Positions 1 through 8,319 are shown, counted from the first letter of the stretch. The stretch: DNA of 64,000 bases from CAWDZK01 sp963726615 (GCA_963726615.1 CAVSCX010000006.1:390062-454061), one strand, 5' to 3'. Made by a program: numbers and translations. The notes: generated from the letters alone by a model not told the origin.

Positions 1-1
1 C

Positions 2-436
2 CTCAAGGTCCTGGACGAGCACGGCAAGCAGGTCGTCGTCACGATGGGCTCCTACGGGATCGGCCCGTCGCGCGCCGTGGCCGCCATCGCCGAGGCGACC
101 CTCGACGACATCGGGCTGTGCTGGCCGCGGGCGGTGGCCCCGGCCGACGTGCACGTCCTCGCGACCGGCAAGGACGACGCTGTCTTCGCGGCGGCGCAGT
201 CGCTGGCCGACGACCTCGTGGACCGGGGGCTCGACGTCCTCTACGACGACCGGCGCGGTGTCTCGCCCGGCGTGAAGTTCAAGGACGCCGAGCTGCTCGG
301 GATGCCGACGATCGTCGTGGTGGGGAAGGGACTTGCCGACGGCACCATCGAGGTGCGGGACCGGCGCAGCGGGGACCGCGAGACCGTCGCGGTCGACAAG
401 GCCGCTGCGCGGGTCCTCGCCGCCGTCCGGGCGTGA
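2..436 (+). CDS. proS: Prolyl-tRNA synthetase, C-terminal part (cut by window edge)
   Basis: The open frame enters from the left edge, so only the last ~144 residues are present. Class II prolyl-tRNA synthetase charges tRNA-Pro with proline in the cytoplasm. The piece VTMGSYGIGPSR matches the class II motif 3 region (GSYGIG-SR). It is followed by the anticodon-binding alpha/beta domain (DVHVLATGKDD..., LYDDRRGVSPGVKFKDAELLGMP). The tail ends normally after the anticodon-binding domain, without the C-terminal zinc-binding extension of eukaryote-type enzymes. The stop overlaps the next gene by four bases (GTGA), so the HAD gene is probably co-translated with proS. Confidence 0.96.
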   Translation, partial: LKVLDEHGKQVVVTMGSYGIGPSRAVAAIAEATLDDIGLCWPRAVAPADVHVLATGKDDAVFAAAQSLADDLVDRGLDVLYDDRRGVSPGVKFKDAELLGMPTIVVVGKGLADGTIEVRDRRSGDRETVAVDKAAARVLAAVRA

Positions 437-1164
437 CGAGCACGGCTCGAGGGGTCGACGCCGTCGTCTTCGACTGGGGCGGCACCCTCACGCCCTGGCA
501 CACGATCGATCTCCACGAGCAGTGGCGGCACTACGCGGCGGTCTACGTCGCGGACGACGCGGCTGCCGCCGACGAGCTGGCGGCGCGGATCCTCGCCGAG
601 GAGGACGCCGCCTGGCGGGCCGGACGCGACCACCAGCAGTCCGCGACGCTGGACGGCATGCTGCGCCGGGCCGGTGTCGACACCGGGGCCGAGGAGCACG
701 AGCGTGCGCTGGCGGCGTACCACGCGTTCTGGGAGCCGCACACCTTGACCGACCCCGACGTCCCGGGGCTGCTCGCCGGGCTGCGCGAGCGTGGGATCAA
801 GGTCGGGGTCCTGTCGAACACCCTCTGGACCCGCGAGCACCACGAGGCGGTCTTTCGCCGCGACGGCATCCTCGGTCTCGTCGACGGCGCCGTCTACTCC
901 AGCGAGATCCCGTGGACGAAGCCGCACCCCCAGGCGTTTATGGCGGCTCTGACGGCGGTCGGCGCGGCCGAGCCCGCGCGCTCCGTCTTCGTCGGCGACC
1001 GGCCGTACGACGACATCCACGGGGCGAAGCAGGTCGGCATGCGGGCGGTGCTCGTGCCGCACAGCATCATCCCGGACGCGCAGAAGGGGCACGTCGAGGG
1101 CGACCCCGATGCCGTCGTCGACCGGCTTGCCGACCTGCTCGCCGTCGTCGACGCCTGGCGCTGA
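433..1164 (+). CDS. HAD-superfamily hydrolase
   Basis: A 243-residue haloacid dehalogenase-fold phosphatase-like protein. Motif I is VVFDWGGTLTP near the N-terminus, with the nucleophile Asp followed by a W-GGT variant. Motif II is VLSNT, the motif III Lys lies in PWTKPHP, and motif IV is VGDRPYDDIHGAK. All four motifs are intact, so the enzyme is probably active; the substrate cannot be read from the sequence. The cap region between motifs I and II is helical, as in subfamily I HADs. The start is the GTG of a GTGA overlap with the proS stop, chosen because homology begins a few residues later and the much longer upstream frame is antisense-like. Confidence 0.9.
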   Translation: MTSTARGVDAVVFDWGGTLTPWHTIDLHEQWRHYAAVYVADDAAAADELAARILAEEDAAWRAGRDHQQSATLDGMLRRAGVDTGAEEHERALAAYHAFWEPHTLTDPDVPGLLAGLRERGIKVGVLSNTLWTREHHEAVFRRDGILGLVDGAVYSSEIPWTKPHPQAFMAALTAVGAAEPARSVFVGDRPYDDIHGAKQVGMRAVLVPHSIIPDAQKGHVEGDPDAVVDRLADLLAVVDAWR

Positions 1165-1177
1165 CGGGCGACCGGCC

Positions 1178-1952
1178 GTGCCCGAGCTGCACGAGGTGCT
1201 GCTGCTGTGCCTGGCGGCGGGGTTCGCCGGCTGGGTCGACGCCGTCTCCGGCGGCGGCGGGCTGGTGCAGCTGCCCGCCCTCCTGCTCGCGCTTCCCGAG
1301 TGCCGCGCCGGCGGCGGTGCTGGCGACCAACAAGCTGTCGAGCATCTGCGGCACGTCGGCCGCCGCATTGACCTACCACCGCCGGGTCCGGCCCGACCTG
1401 CGCACCGCCCTGCCGATGGCCGGCTTCGCGCTCGCCGGTGCGGCGCTCGGCGCGCTGAGCGCGTCCCTGATCCCGCGCTCGGTGTTCACGCCGATCGTGC
1501 TCGTGCTGCTGGTCGCGGTCGGCGCGTTCACCGCGGCGCGACCGGACTTCGGCCAGGCGCAGGCGCTGCGGTGGGCCGGGCGCCGGCACCACACCGCGGC
1601 GGGCGTCGGCGGCGCGGTCATCGGCTTCTACGACGGCATCTTCGGACCCGGGACCGGGGCGTTCCTCGTAGTCCTCCTGGTCGCCCTCCTCGGCTACTCG
1701 CTCATCCAGGCCTCGGCCAAGGCCCGCATCGTCAACCTGGCCACCAACCTCGGCGCGCTGCTGGTGTTCATCCCCCAAGGGGCGCCGATGTGGCGGCTCG
1801 GCCTGGCGATGGGCGCCTGCAACGTCGCCGGCGGCTGGCTCGGCGCCCACACCGCGATCTCGCGCGGCAACCGCTTCGTCCGGGTGGTCTTCCTCGCCGT
1901 CGTCGCCGCGCTGGTGCTGCGCCTCGGCTACGACGTCGTGCGCGGGGCGTGA
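1178..1952 (+). pseudogene. TauE/SafE-family permease, frameshifted
   Basis: The membrane-permease family TauE/SafE (sulfite or organosulfur anion export) is recognised in two frames. The N-terminal part, from GTG 1178, carries the repeat-1 signature GWVDAVSGGGGLVQLPALLL. Near base 1297 the homology jumps by one base to the frame reading PAAVLATNKLSSICGTSAAA. It continues through GFYDGIFGPGTGAFLV (repeat 2) and several hydrophobic helices to the stop. Deleting a single base at cttcccgagtgcc restores one ~257-residue protein with all conserved segments. It is therefore either a recent pseudogene or a sequencing error. The gene starts 13 bases after the HAD stop, in the proS operon direction. 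Confidence 0.85.
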
Positions 1953-2017
1953 GGGTCGGCGGCTGCACCGTCGTCCGGCGGTGAGCCGTCCCTTCGCTGG
2001 GTTGGCATCATCGACGG

Positions 2018-2914
2018 GTGACATCCGGGTTCGAGCTGCCGCCGCGTCTGGCGGCGTCGCTCGCGGCTGACCGCTCCGACGATCGCCACGCCTGGGTGGC
2101 CACCCTGCCCGCGCTCGTGGCCGATGTCTGTGAGCGATGGCAGCTGTCGGCGGGGGCACCGTTCCAGCCCGGCGGGACGTGCTCGTGGGTCGCGCCGGTC
2201 CGCACCGCCCAGGGTCGGGACCTGGCGCTCAAGGTGGCCTGGTCGCGGGACGAGAGCGAGCACGAGCTCGAGGGTCTCCGGCTGTGGGACGGCCACGGCA
2301 CCGTGCGCCTGCACCGTGGGGAGAAGCGCGACGCGTCGAGCTACCTCCTGCTGGAACGCTGCGCCGACCAGCACGACCTCGCGCGCGAACCGGAGGAGCG
2401 CCAGGACGAGGTGGTCGCGGGCCTGCTGCGCCGTCTGTGGGTCGAGCCGCGCGCGGGTCACCCGTTCCGTCCGCTGGCGAAGATGTGCGCCGAGTGGGCG
2501 GACGAGTACGAGGCTGCGCCGAGCCCGACGCTGGACCCAGGTGTCGCGCGAGCGGGTGTCGAGCTGTTCCGCAGCCTGGCTGCCCCGGCGACCACCGACC
2601 GGCTGCTGCTCACGGACCTGCACGCGGGGAACGTGCTCGCTGCCACACCCGGCCGGAGGGAGCCGTGGCTCGTCATCGACCCCAAGCCGTACGTCGGGGA
2701 CCCGGCGTACGACCCTGTGCAGCACGTGCTCAACTGCCCGGAGCGCCTGCGCGCCGACCCACGAGGGCTTGTCGCGCGGATGGCAGACCTGAGCGGGGTC
2801 GACCCGGAACGGCTGCGGCTGTGGCTGTTCGCCCGCTGCGTCCTCGAGTCGCGCTGGGTTCCCGAGTCCCGGTGGTCCGACGTCGAGGACGTCGCCGTGG
2901 GGCTGGCGCCCTAG
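2018..2914 (+). CDS. APH(6)/hydroxyurea-type kinase family protein
   Basis: A 298-residue kinase-like protein of the aminoglycoside/hydroxyurea phosphotransferase family (Aph_6, StrB-like). The N-lobe has a glycine-rich stretch followed by LALKVAW (ATP-binding Lys) and an Glu-rich helix. The catalytic loop is LLTDLHAGNVL (Asp, His, Asn) and the metal-binding segment is LVIDPKPYVGDPAYDP. Relatives phosphorylate streptomycin-type aminoglycosides or unknown small molecules, so resistance should not be assumed. The GTG start has no clear Shine-Dalgarno; a CATCAT hexamer lies six bases upstream, the same spacing as other leaderless starts in this window. There is no operon partner. Confidence 0.82.
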   Translation: MTSGFELPPRLAASLAADRSDDRHAWVATLPALVADVCERWQLSAGAPFQPGGTCSWVAPVRTAQGRDLALKVAWSRDESEHELEGLRLWDGHGTVRLHRGEKRDASSYLLLERCADQHDLAREPEERQDEVVAGLLRRLWVEPRAGHPFRPLAKMCAEWADEYEAAPSPTLDPGVARAGVELFRSLAAPATTDRLLLTDLHAGNVLAATPGRREPWLVIDPKPYVGDPAYDPVQHVLNCPERLRADPRGLVARMADLSGVDPERLRLWLFARCVLESRWVPESRWSDVEDVAVGLAP

Positions 2915-2967
2915 CGCCCCGGAGCCCGGAGGGACCCGCTCGGTCACCCGGAAGGAGTAACTTTGCG

Positions 2968-3011
2968 TGTTTACCTCACGACAGAGGGTAAACATTGCCG
3001 ATCCTTTACCC
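2968..3011 (+). promoter_or_regulatory. Triple-arm TTTACC/GGTAAA element upstream of the subtilase
   Basis: An AT-richer island in very GC-rich DNA. TGTTTACC (2968-2975) and GGTAAACA (2987-2994) form a perfect 8-bp inverted repeat. GGGTAAA (2986-2992) can instead pair with TTTACCC (3005-3011). The middle arm can therefore pair with either neighbour: two alternative hairpins if transcribed, or three alternating half-sites if bound by a dimeric regulator. GNNT (2967-2970), 15 bases, then GGGTAA (2986-2991) also resembles the SigB/SigF-type stress promoter of actinobacteria. It ends about 50 bases before the protease ATG. The arms are visible; the function is inferred. Confidence 0.45.
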
Positions 3012-3060
3012 GATGGTCCTCGTGTGCCGGCACCCCGCCGGCCGACCTCGGAGGTGTCTG

Positions 3061-4683
3061 ATGCCGCGTCGCGACCGGAGTCGCCGCTTCGCCGTCACGG
3101 CCGCCGTGTCGGCTCTGACGGTCGCCGCTCTCGGCGTGCCGGCCGCTCCGGCCCAGGCCGGGCTGCTCGGGAACCTCACCGGCACGGTGACCGGGCTCGT
3201 CGGCACCACCACCTCGCTGCTGACGACAACGGTCGGCAGCCTCCTCGGGCCGACCGGCTGGATCGTCGACGACGGGGTCACCGACCTCGACCACGTCGCG
3301 GCCGTCATCGGTGCCGACCGGATGTACGCCCGCGGCTACACCGGCCGCGGCGTGGGGGTCGCGCTCGTCGACACCGGGGTGGTCCCCGTCCAGGGCCTGA
3401 CGTCCGGCAACGTCGTCAACGGTCCGGACCTCTCCTTCGAGAGCCAGAACGAGTCCCAGCGGTACCTCGACACGTTCGGGCACGGCACCCACATGGCCGG
3501 GATCATCGCGGGCAACGACCCGCAGTCCCTGCTCGGCGTCGACCGCTTCCAGGGCATCGCGCCGGGGGCGACGCTGACCAGCCTGAAGGTCGCGAGCACC
3601 GAGGGGGCGGTCGACGTCTCGCAGGTCGTGGCGGCGGTCGACTGGGTCGTGGCGCACCGCAACGACGACCCTGCGCACCCGATCCGGGTGCTCAACCTGT
3701 CCTACGGCACGGACGGCTCGCAGGACTACCGGGTCGACCCGCTGACCCACGCGGTGGAGAACGCCTGGCGGGCCGGCATCGTCGTGGTGGTCTCCGGCGG
3801 CAACAACGGCACCGACCTGCCGCGCCTGGACAACCCGGCGTACGACCCCTACGTGCTCGCCGTCGGTGCCTCGGACACGAGGGACACCGTCAAGGCCTCC
3901 GACGACGTCGTGCCGGACTTCAGCAGCCGCGGCTCGGCGAGCCGCCGGGTCGACCTTGTCGCACCGGGACGGTCCATCAGGTCGTTGCGCGACCCCGGCT
4001 CCTACGTCGACGAGGCGCACCCGGACGCCCGGGTCGAGGGCCGATTCTTCAAGGGCAGCGGGTCGTCCCAGGCCGCCGCCGTGGTCTCCGGCGCGGTGGC
4101 GCTCCTCCTGCAGGCCCGGCCCACGCTCCGGCCGGACCAGGTCAAGGCTCTGCTGCGGTCCACGGCCGAGTCGATGCCGACTGCCGACACGGCCGGGCGC
4201 GGCGCCGGCGAGCTGGACGTGTTCAACGCCTTCGAGCGGGTCGCGCCGACGACCACACAGACCTGGTCGCCCTCTACCGGCCTCGGCTCGCTCGAGGCGG
4301 CCCGCGGGACGCAGCACGTCGCCGACGACGGCGTGGAGCTGACCGGGGAGAAGCACATCCTCGGACCGTTCAACGCCAAGAGGTGGGCCCCGGCGAGCGC
4401 CGCGTTCGCGGCCTGGACGGGCGGCACCTGGGCCGGCAGCGACTGGACGTCCGGCTGCTGGTGCGAATCCTCCTGGTCCGGGAAGTCGTGGTCGGGCAAG
4501 TCGTGGTCGGGCAAGTCCTGGTCCGGCAAGTCGTGGTCCGACGCGTCGTGGTCGGGCAAGTCGTGGTCAGGGAAGTCGTGGTCGGGCAAGTCGTGGTCCG
4601 GCGACGGCTGGTCCGGCGACAGCTGGACCGGCAAGTCCTGGTCCGGCAAGTCGTGGTCGGCCGCCGGGTGGGGCCTGCCGTGA
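3061..4683 (+). CDS. Secreted S8 (subtilisin-like) serine protease with Trp-rich repeat tail
   Basis: A 540-residue exported subtilase. The N-terminus has an Arg-rich n-region (MPRRDRSRR), a hydrophobic core and an AQA cleavage site near residue 35; a Tat route is possible. The catalytic triad is intact: Asp104 in ALVDTG, His141 in FGHGTHMAG, Ser336 in GSGSSQAAA (GSS in place of the usual GTS). The oxyanion Asn is in SGGNNGTD. After the catalytic domain (to about residue 400) comes a linker and then a tail of about 14 SWSGK-like pentapeptides (from residue 471). ATG 3061 was chosen over an upstream in-frame ATG because the signal peptide starts there and GGAGGTG lies just upstream. The stop overlaps the GTG of the GGDEF-EAL gene. 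Substrate unknown. Confidence 0.9.
   Translation: MPRRDRSRRFAVTAAVSALTVAALGVPAAPAQAGLLGNLTGTVTGLVGTTTSLLTTTVGSLLGPTGWIVDDGVTDLDHVAAVIGADRMYARGYTGRGVGVALVDTGVVPVQGLTSGNVVNGPDLSFESQNESQRYLDTFGHGTHMAGIIAGNDPQSLLGVDRFQGIAPGATLTSLKVASTEGAVDVSQVVAAVDWVVAHRNDDPAHPIRVLNLSYGTDGSQDYRVDPLTHAVENAWRAGIVVVVSGGNNGTDLPRLDNPAYDPYVLAVGASDTRDTVKASDDVVPDFSSRGSASRRVDLVAPGRSIRSLRDPGSYVDEAHPDARVEGRFFKGSGSSQAAAVVSGAVALLLQARPTLRPDQVKALLRSTAESMPTADTAGRGAGELDVFNAFERVAPTTTQTWSPSTGLGSLEAARGTQHVADDGVELTGEKHILGPFNAKRWAPASAAFAAWTGGTWAGSDWTSGCWCESSWSGKSWSGKSWSGKSWSGKSWSDASWSGKSWSGKSWSGKSWSGDGWSGDSWTGKSWSGKSWSAAGWGLP
4471..4680 (+). repeat. 15-bp tandem repeats encoding SWSGK pentapeptides
   Basis: Fourteen consecutive 15-bp units inside the subtilase gene encode the tail consensus S-W-S-G-K. 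Variants are SWSDA, SWSGD, GWSGD, SWTGK, SWSAA and the terminal GWGLP. Unit DNA varies mainly at third positions (tcg/tcc, ggc/ggg), so the repeats are old or under protein-level selection rather than freshly duplicated. Trp at every fifth residue could make a surface-binding or self-associating strand array; this is inference. Confidence 0.9.
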
Positions 4684-7247
4684 CCCAGGGCGGCTCCGCG
4701 CCGCCGTCCGGGCCCCACCGGGTCGGGCCGGCGAGTGCGGGCCGTCCGGTCGCGGTCTGGGTGCTGCTCGCCGCCGTGGCGCTCGCCGGGGCGACCCTGT
4801 TCGTGCTGGGTGTCCTCCCGCTGGACGACTCGGCCGTGCTGTCCGGTCGGCTCCCGACGGTGCCGGTCGTCCTCGCACTCCTCGCGGGCTTCGCGCTGGC
4901 CGAGCTGGGTGTGGTGCACGTGCCGGTCGGCCGCAACACGTACACGCTCACCCTCAGCGACATCCCGCTCGTCGTCGGGCTGTTCTTCCTCGCGCCCACC
5001 GTGCTCGTGCTCACCAGGGTCCTGGGTGCCCTGGTGCCACTGGCCGTCCGAAACCGGCGCAGCCCGCGCAAGCTCGTGTTCAACGTCGCCTGGTTCGGTG
5101 TCGAGGTCACGGCCGCGGTCCTGCTCTGGCACCTCGTCGTCTCCGGCGCCGCCGGCCTCGGGCCGGTCACCTGGGTCGCTGCCGGTGCAGTCACGATCCT
5201 GCTCGACGTGGTCGGCACGGCCCTGATCTCCCTGGTGATGGCCGCGGACTCCGGGACGCCGCCGCGGGCACGGGAGGTGCTGTCGGAGGCGAACCCGGCC
5301 GTCGCCCTGGTCAACGCCAGCGCCGCGCTCGTCATCGTCTACGTGACGACGGTGGACTGGCGGGCGCTGTGGGCGGTCGGCGTCGTGGTCGCCGTGCTGG
5401 TCTTCGCCCAGCAGTCCTACAACTCGCTGCGGCGGCGCACCGAGAGCCTGGAGCAGCTCGGCGCCTTCACCGGGCAGGTCGGGGGGCAGCTCGACGTCGA
5501 GTCCGCCGTGAGCACCGCGCTGGTGTGGATGACCTCTGCGCTGAAGGCCGACGTCGTCGAGCTGTCGCTCACGGCGGAGTTCGCGGGGGAGCCGCGCACC
5601 TGGCAGGCCCGGTACGACGGGGAGGTGGCGGAGCGGTCCGGTGACGGCGACGCCGAGGCCCTCGCGCCGTGGCTCGCGGCCGGCCCGCTGCTGGTGCCCG
5701 CGGGTCACCGGGACAGGGCACTTGCCGGTGCTCTGGCCTCGACCGGCAGGCGCGACGCCCTGGTCATGCCGCTGCAGGGGGACGGCCACGTCATGGGCAC
5801 CCTGATGGTCAGTGACCGGCTCGGCGACGTGGAGACGTTCGGGCCGAGCGACCTGCGCGAGCTCGTCGCGATCGGCAACCACCTCGGCGTCACCTTGCGC
5901 AACGCACGGCGGGCCGACCTGATCCGCGAGCACGCCGACGACCAGCTCCGCCGGTCGCTGCACGACGAGCTGACCGGACTGCCGAACCGCCGGTGCCTTG
6001 AGCAGCGCCTCTCGGAGCAGCTGGACGCCGGCGGTTCCGCGACCACGGTGCTTCTCGACCTCGACCGGTTCAAGGACATCAACGACTCGCTGGGTCACCA
6101 CGCCGGAGACGAGCTGCTGCGGATGGTGGCCGACCGGCTGCAGCACAGCGTCCCGGCCGACGGGATGGCGGCCCACCTGGGCGGTGACGAGTTCGCCGTG
6201 CTGCTGCCGGACGCCGACGACGCGACGGCGGCGTCCGTGGTCGCGATGGTGCGGCACGCGTTCTCCGTCCCGTACGGGCTCGGCGAGCTGCAGGTGACGG
6301 TGGACGCCAGCCTCGGGGTCGCGCGCACCCGGCCAGGGGGTGGACCCACCGAGGTCCTCCGGCACGCAGACATCGCGATGGTCGCGGCCAAGACGCGGCG
6401 GACCGGGGTGGAGTCCTACCGCGACGAGCTGCAGGTCGGCAGCCCCCAGCGGCTCACCCTCCTGACCGACCTTCGCCGCGCGATCACCTGCGGCGACCTG
6501 ACGGTGCACTTCCAGCCCAAGGTGCGGCTGCGCGACGGTGAGGTGCTGGGGGCCGAGGCGCTGGTCCGCTGGGTGCACCCGGAGCGCGGTTTCATCGGGC
6601 CCGACGAGTTCATCCCGGTGGCCGAGCACAGCGGGCTCATCACCCCCCTGACCTTCGCGGTGCTCCGTCAGGCCCTCGACGCCTGCGCCGGGTGGCGCCG
6701 GGCCGGACGGGTGATGGGGGTCGCCGTCAACATCTCGCCGCGGAGCCTGCTGGAGGCCTCGTTCGTCGACGAGGTCGCCAGGGCGCTCGCGGCTGTCGAG
6801 GTGCCGGCCTCGGCCCTGACCCTGGAGATCACGGAGTCCAGCCTGATGGCGGACCCCGAGCGCGCGATCGAAGCGATGCAGCGGCTGCGGGACCTCGGGG
6901 TGCAGCTGTCCATCGACGACCTCGGGACCGGCTACTCCTCGCTGGCCTACCTGCAGCGGCTGCCCGCGACCGAGGTCAAGATCGACCGGTCGTTCCTGGA
7001 GCCGCAGGAGTCCGGCGTCGACGGGTTCGCCCTCGTCGCCGGCATCGTGGACCTCGGGCACCGGCTCGGCCGGCACGTGGTCGCCGAGGGCGTCGAGACC
7101 GAGGACGCGTGGCGCCAGCTCCAGCTGCTCGGCTGCGACTCGGCGCAGGGCTACTGGATGGGGCGTCCGATGCCGGCCCAGGGCTTCATCGAGTGGCTCG
7201 AGCAGTGGCGCCCGCCCCGGGCGACGCCGCTACGGTCCATCGGCTGA
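4680..7247 (+). CDS. Membrane-bound GGDEF-EAL c-di-GMP turnover protein with GAF domain
   Basis: An 855-residue protein. An N-terminal block of seven or eight membrane helices (about residues 18-250) is followed by a GAF-like segment (about 255-400). The GGDEF domain begins at HDELTGLPNRR (residue 428) with an intact GGDEF at 501-505. The EAL domain has EAL at 626-628, the Asn in AVNISPRS, ITESSLM, IDDLGTGYSSL (Asp746-Asp747), VKIDRSFL and VAEGVET. Both catalytic sites look intact, so it may make and break cyclic di-GMP. The RxxD inhibitory I-site expected just before GGDEF is absent (PADGMAAHL). The start is GTG in a GTGA overlap with the protease stop; the frame is open upstream but antisense-like there. 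The 3' end overlaps the convergent DUF4439 gene by 18 bases. Confidence 0.93.
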   Translation: MTQGGSAPPSGPHRVGPASAGRPVAVWVLLAAVALAGATLFVLGVLPLDDSAVLSGRLPTVPVVLALLAGFALAELGVVHVPVGRNTYTLTLSDIPLVVGLFFLAPTVLVLTRVLGALVPLAVRNRRSPRKLVFNVAWFGVEVTAAVLLWHLVVSGAAGLGPVTWVAAGAVTILLDVVGTALISLVMAADSGTPPRAREVLSEANPAVALVNASAALVIVYVTTVDWRALWAVGVVVAVLVFAQQSYNSLRRRTESLEQLGAFTGQVGGQLDVESAVSTALVWMTSALKADVVELSLTAEFAGEPRTWQARYDGEVAERSGDGDAEALAPWLAAGPLLVPAGHRDRALAGALASTGRRDALVMPLQGDGHVMGTLMVSDRLGDVETFGPSDLRELVAIGNHLGVTLRNARRADLIREHADDQLRRSLHDELTGLPNRRCLEQRLSEQLDAGGSATTVLLDLDRFKDINDSLGHHAGDELLRMVADRLQHSVPADGMAAHLGGDEFAVLLPDADDATAASVVAMVRHAFSVPYGLGELQVTVDASLGVARTRPGGGPTEVLRHADIAMVAAKTRRTGVESYRDELQVGSPQRLTLLTDLRRAITCGDLTVHFQPKVRLRDGEVLGAEALVRWVHPERGFIGPDEFIPVAEHSGLITPLTFAVLRQALDACAGWRRAGRVMGVAVNISPRSLLEASFVDEVARALAAVEVPASALTLEITESSLMADPERAIEAMQRLRDLGVQLSIDDLGTGYSSLAYLQRLPATEVKIDRSFLEPQESGVDGFALVAGIVDLGHRLGRHVVAEGVETEDAWRQLQLLGCDSAQGYWMGRPMPAQGFIEWLEQWRPPRATPLRSIG

Positions 7248-7676
7248 GGCGGTCCGCCGCTCCGGCAGGCCGGGGAACGGCACGCTGCCACCGCGCCACC
7301 GGGCCGCCGCCGTCGCCGCGTCGGTGAGGCCCTGCGCGGCGAACGTCCGCAGCTCACCGGCCATCGCCGCGACGGCGTCGGCCCAGATCGCGGCGAGCCG
7401 CTCCTCGACCAGCGTCACCAGCGTCCGGGCGTCGTCGGGCGAGCCGACCGCGAACGGCAGCGCGTACGACGCCGCCGGTGGTTCCGGCGTGCCGCCGAGG
7501 TCCGCGACCATGCCGGCCAGCTCGTCCCGCCGGGACCGGTGCGCCGCCCAGACGCGCTCGGCCCGCTCCCGGGCCGGACCCGCAAGGCGGGCGCCGGCGA
7601 CGCCGTACCCGTAGACCGCCGCGTGCTCGGCGCCGAGCAGGGTCTGCAGGGCGCGACGGTCGCCGGCGCGGCTCAT
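7230..7676 (-). CDS. DUF4439 ferritin-like domain protein
   Basis: A 148-residue, Ala-rich, helical protein that begins LQTLLGAEHAAVYGYGVAGARL and has a second helix pair rich in Glu and Arg (VEERLAAIWADAVAAM). This fits the DUF4439 ferritin-like family, conserved in actinobacteria next to rimP; no metal-dependent activity has been assigned. Its ATG lies in an ATGA overlap with the stop of the upstream lipoprotein gene, so the two are translated together. Its 3' end overlaps the convergent GGDEF-EAL gene by 18 bases. Confidence 0.83.
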   Translation of the reverse strand: MSRAGDRRALQTLLGAEHAAVYGYGVAGARLAGPARERAERVWAAHRSRRDELAGMVADLGGTPEPPAASYALPFAVGSPDDARTLVTLVEERLAAIWADAVAAMAGELRTFAAQGLTDAATAAARWRGGSVPFPGLPERRTASADGP

Positions 7677-8173
7677 CGGTCCTGCTCCAGCAGCATCGCG
7701 TGGACCGACTCGCAGGCGCCCACCGACGCGAGCAGCCGGGCCAGGTCCGGGCCGGCCCGCAGCGCCTGCCGCTGCCGTCGGCGGGCCGCCTGCCGCTCGA
7801 GCCCGGTCAGCCAGCGCAGCGTCCCGGCCCTGTCGGCCGGCACCCGGGACGCCGGCGCCGAGGACCCGGACGGTGCCGTGCCCGGAGATCCCGCCGCCGA
7901 GGGTGTCCGGCCCGGGCCGCGCAGTGCGCGGACGTGGGCGTCGTGCTCGGCGGCGAGCGGTGCCAGTCGGCCGGCCAGGGCGGGGAACGCGTCGGCCGCC
8001 GCCGCGTAGGCGAGCACGAGCCCACCGATGTCAGCCGCCACCCGCGCTCGCAGCTGCAGGTCGGGATCCGGTCGTGGCGGCCGGCGCTCGCCCGTCGGGA
8101 GGCAGCCGGCCAGCGCCAGGGCACCCGCCGACGCGAGCAGCGCCCGCCGCGAGGGGTGCACCTCGCGCGTCAC
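7673..8173 (-). CDS. Putative lipoprotein with DUF4439-like helical domain
   Basis: A 166-residue protein. The GTG start is preceded by AGAGGGG five bases upstream, better than the longer frame beginning at 8209. The signal region SRRALLASAGALALAGC ends in a lipobox (LAGC), with a twin Arg ahead of it, so export and lipidation are likely. The mature part is helical and Arg/Ala-rich, with an EHDAHVRAL segment that resembles ferritin-like helices of the partner gene. It forms a two-gene unit with the following DUF4439 gene. The pair lies divergent to rimP. Function unknown. Confidence 0.75.
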   Translation of the reverse strand: MTREVHPSRRALLASAGALALAGCLPTGERRPPRPDPDLQLRARVAADIGGLVLAYAAAADAFPALAGRLAPLAAEHDAHVRALRGPGRTPSAAGSPGTAPSGSSAPASRVPADRAGTLRWLTGLERQAARRRQRQALRAGPDLARLLASVGACESVHAMLLEQDR

Positions 8174-8247
8174 GGCGACCCCTCTCGTGCGTGCGGTGCC
8201 GGCTCGCACCGACGTACGCGGCTGATGATCCCATGCCCGCCACCGGC

Positions 8248-8253
8248 TACTCT
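8248..8253 (+). promoter_or_regulatory. Candidate -10 box for the rimP-nusA-ylxR operon
   Basis: TACTCT fits the actinobacterial TANNNT -10 consensus and lies 66 bases before the rimP ATG in the divergent gap. No convincing -35 is seen. A leader of about 60 nt would carry the AGGAGG at 8309-8314. Confidence 0.4.
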
Positions 8254-8319
8254 CGGTCTCCGGGTCGGCCTTCGACGCCGCCCGGGGCGCGTCGACAACA
8301 GCAGAGCGAGGAGGTCCTG

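Noticed and set aside
2967..4679. Long open frame ahead of the GGDEF-EAL gene, overlapping the whole protease gene
   Set aside because: It is Arg/Gly-rich shadow of the protease frame without homology; real homology begins after GTG 4680.
4471..4680. CRISPR-like look of regularly spaced repeats
   Set aside because: Units are contiguous, 15 bp, in frame and coding; no spacers or cas genes.
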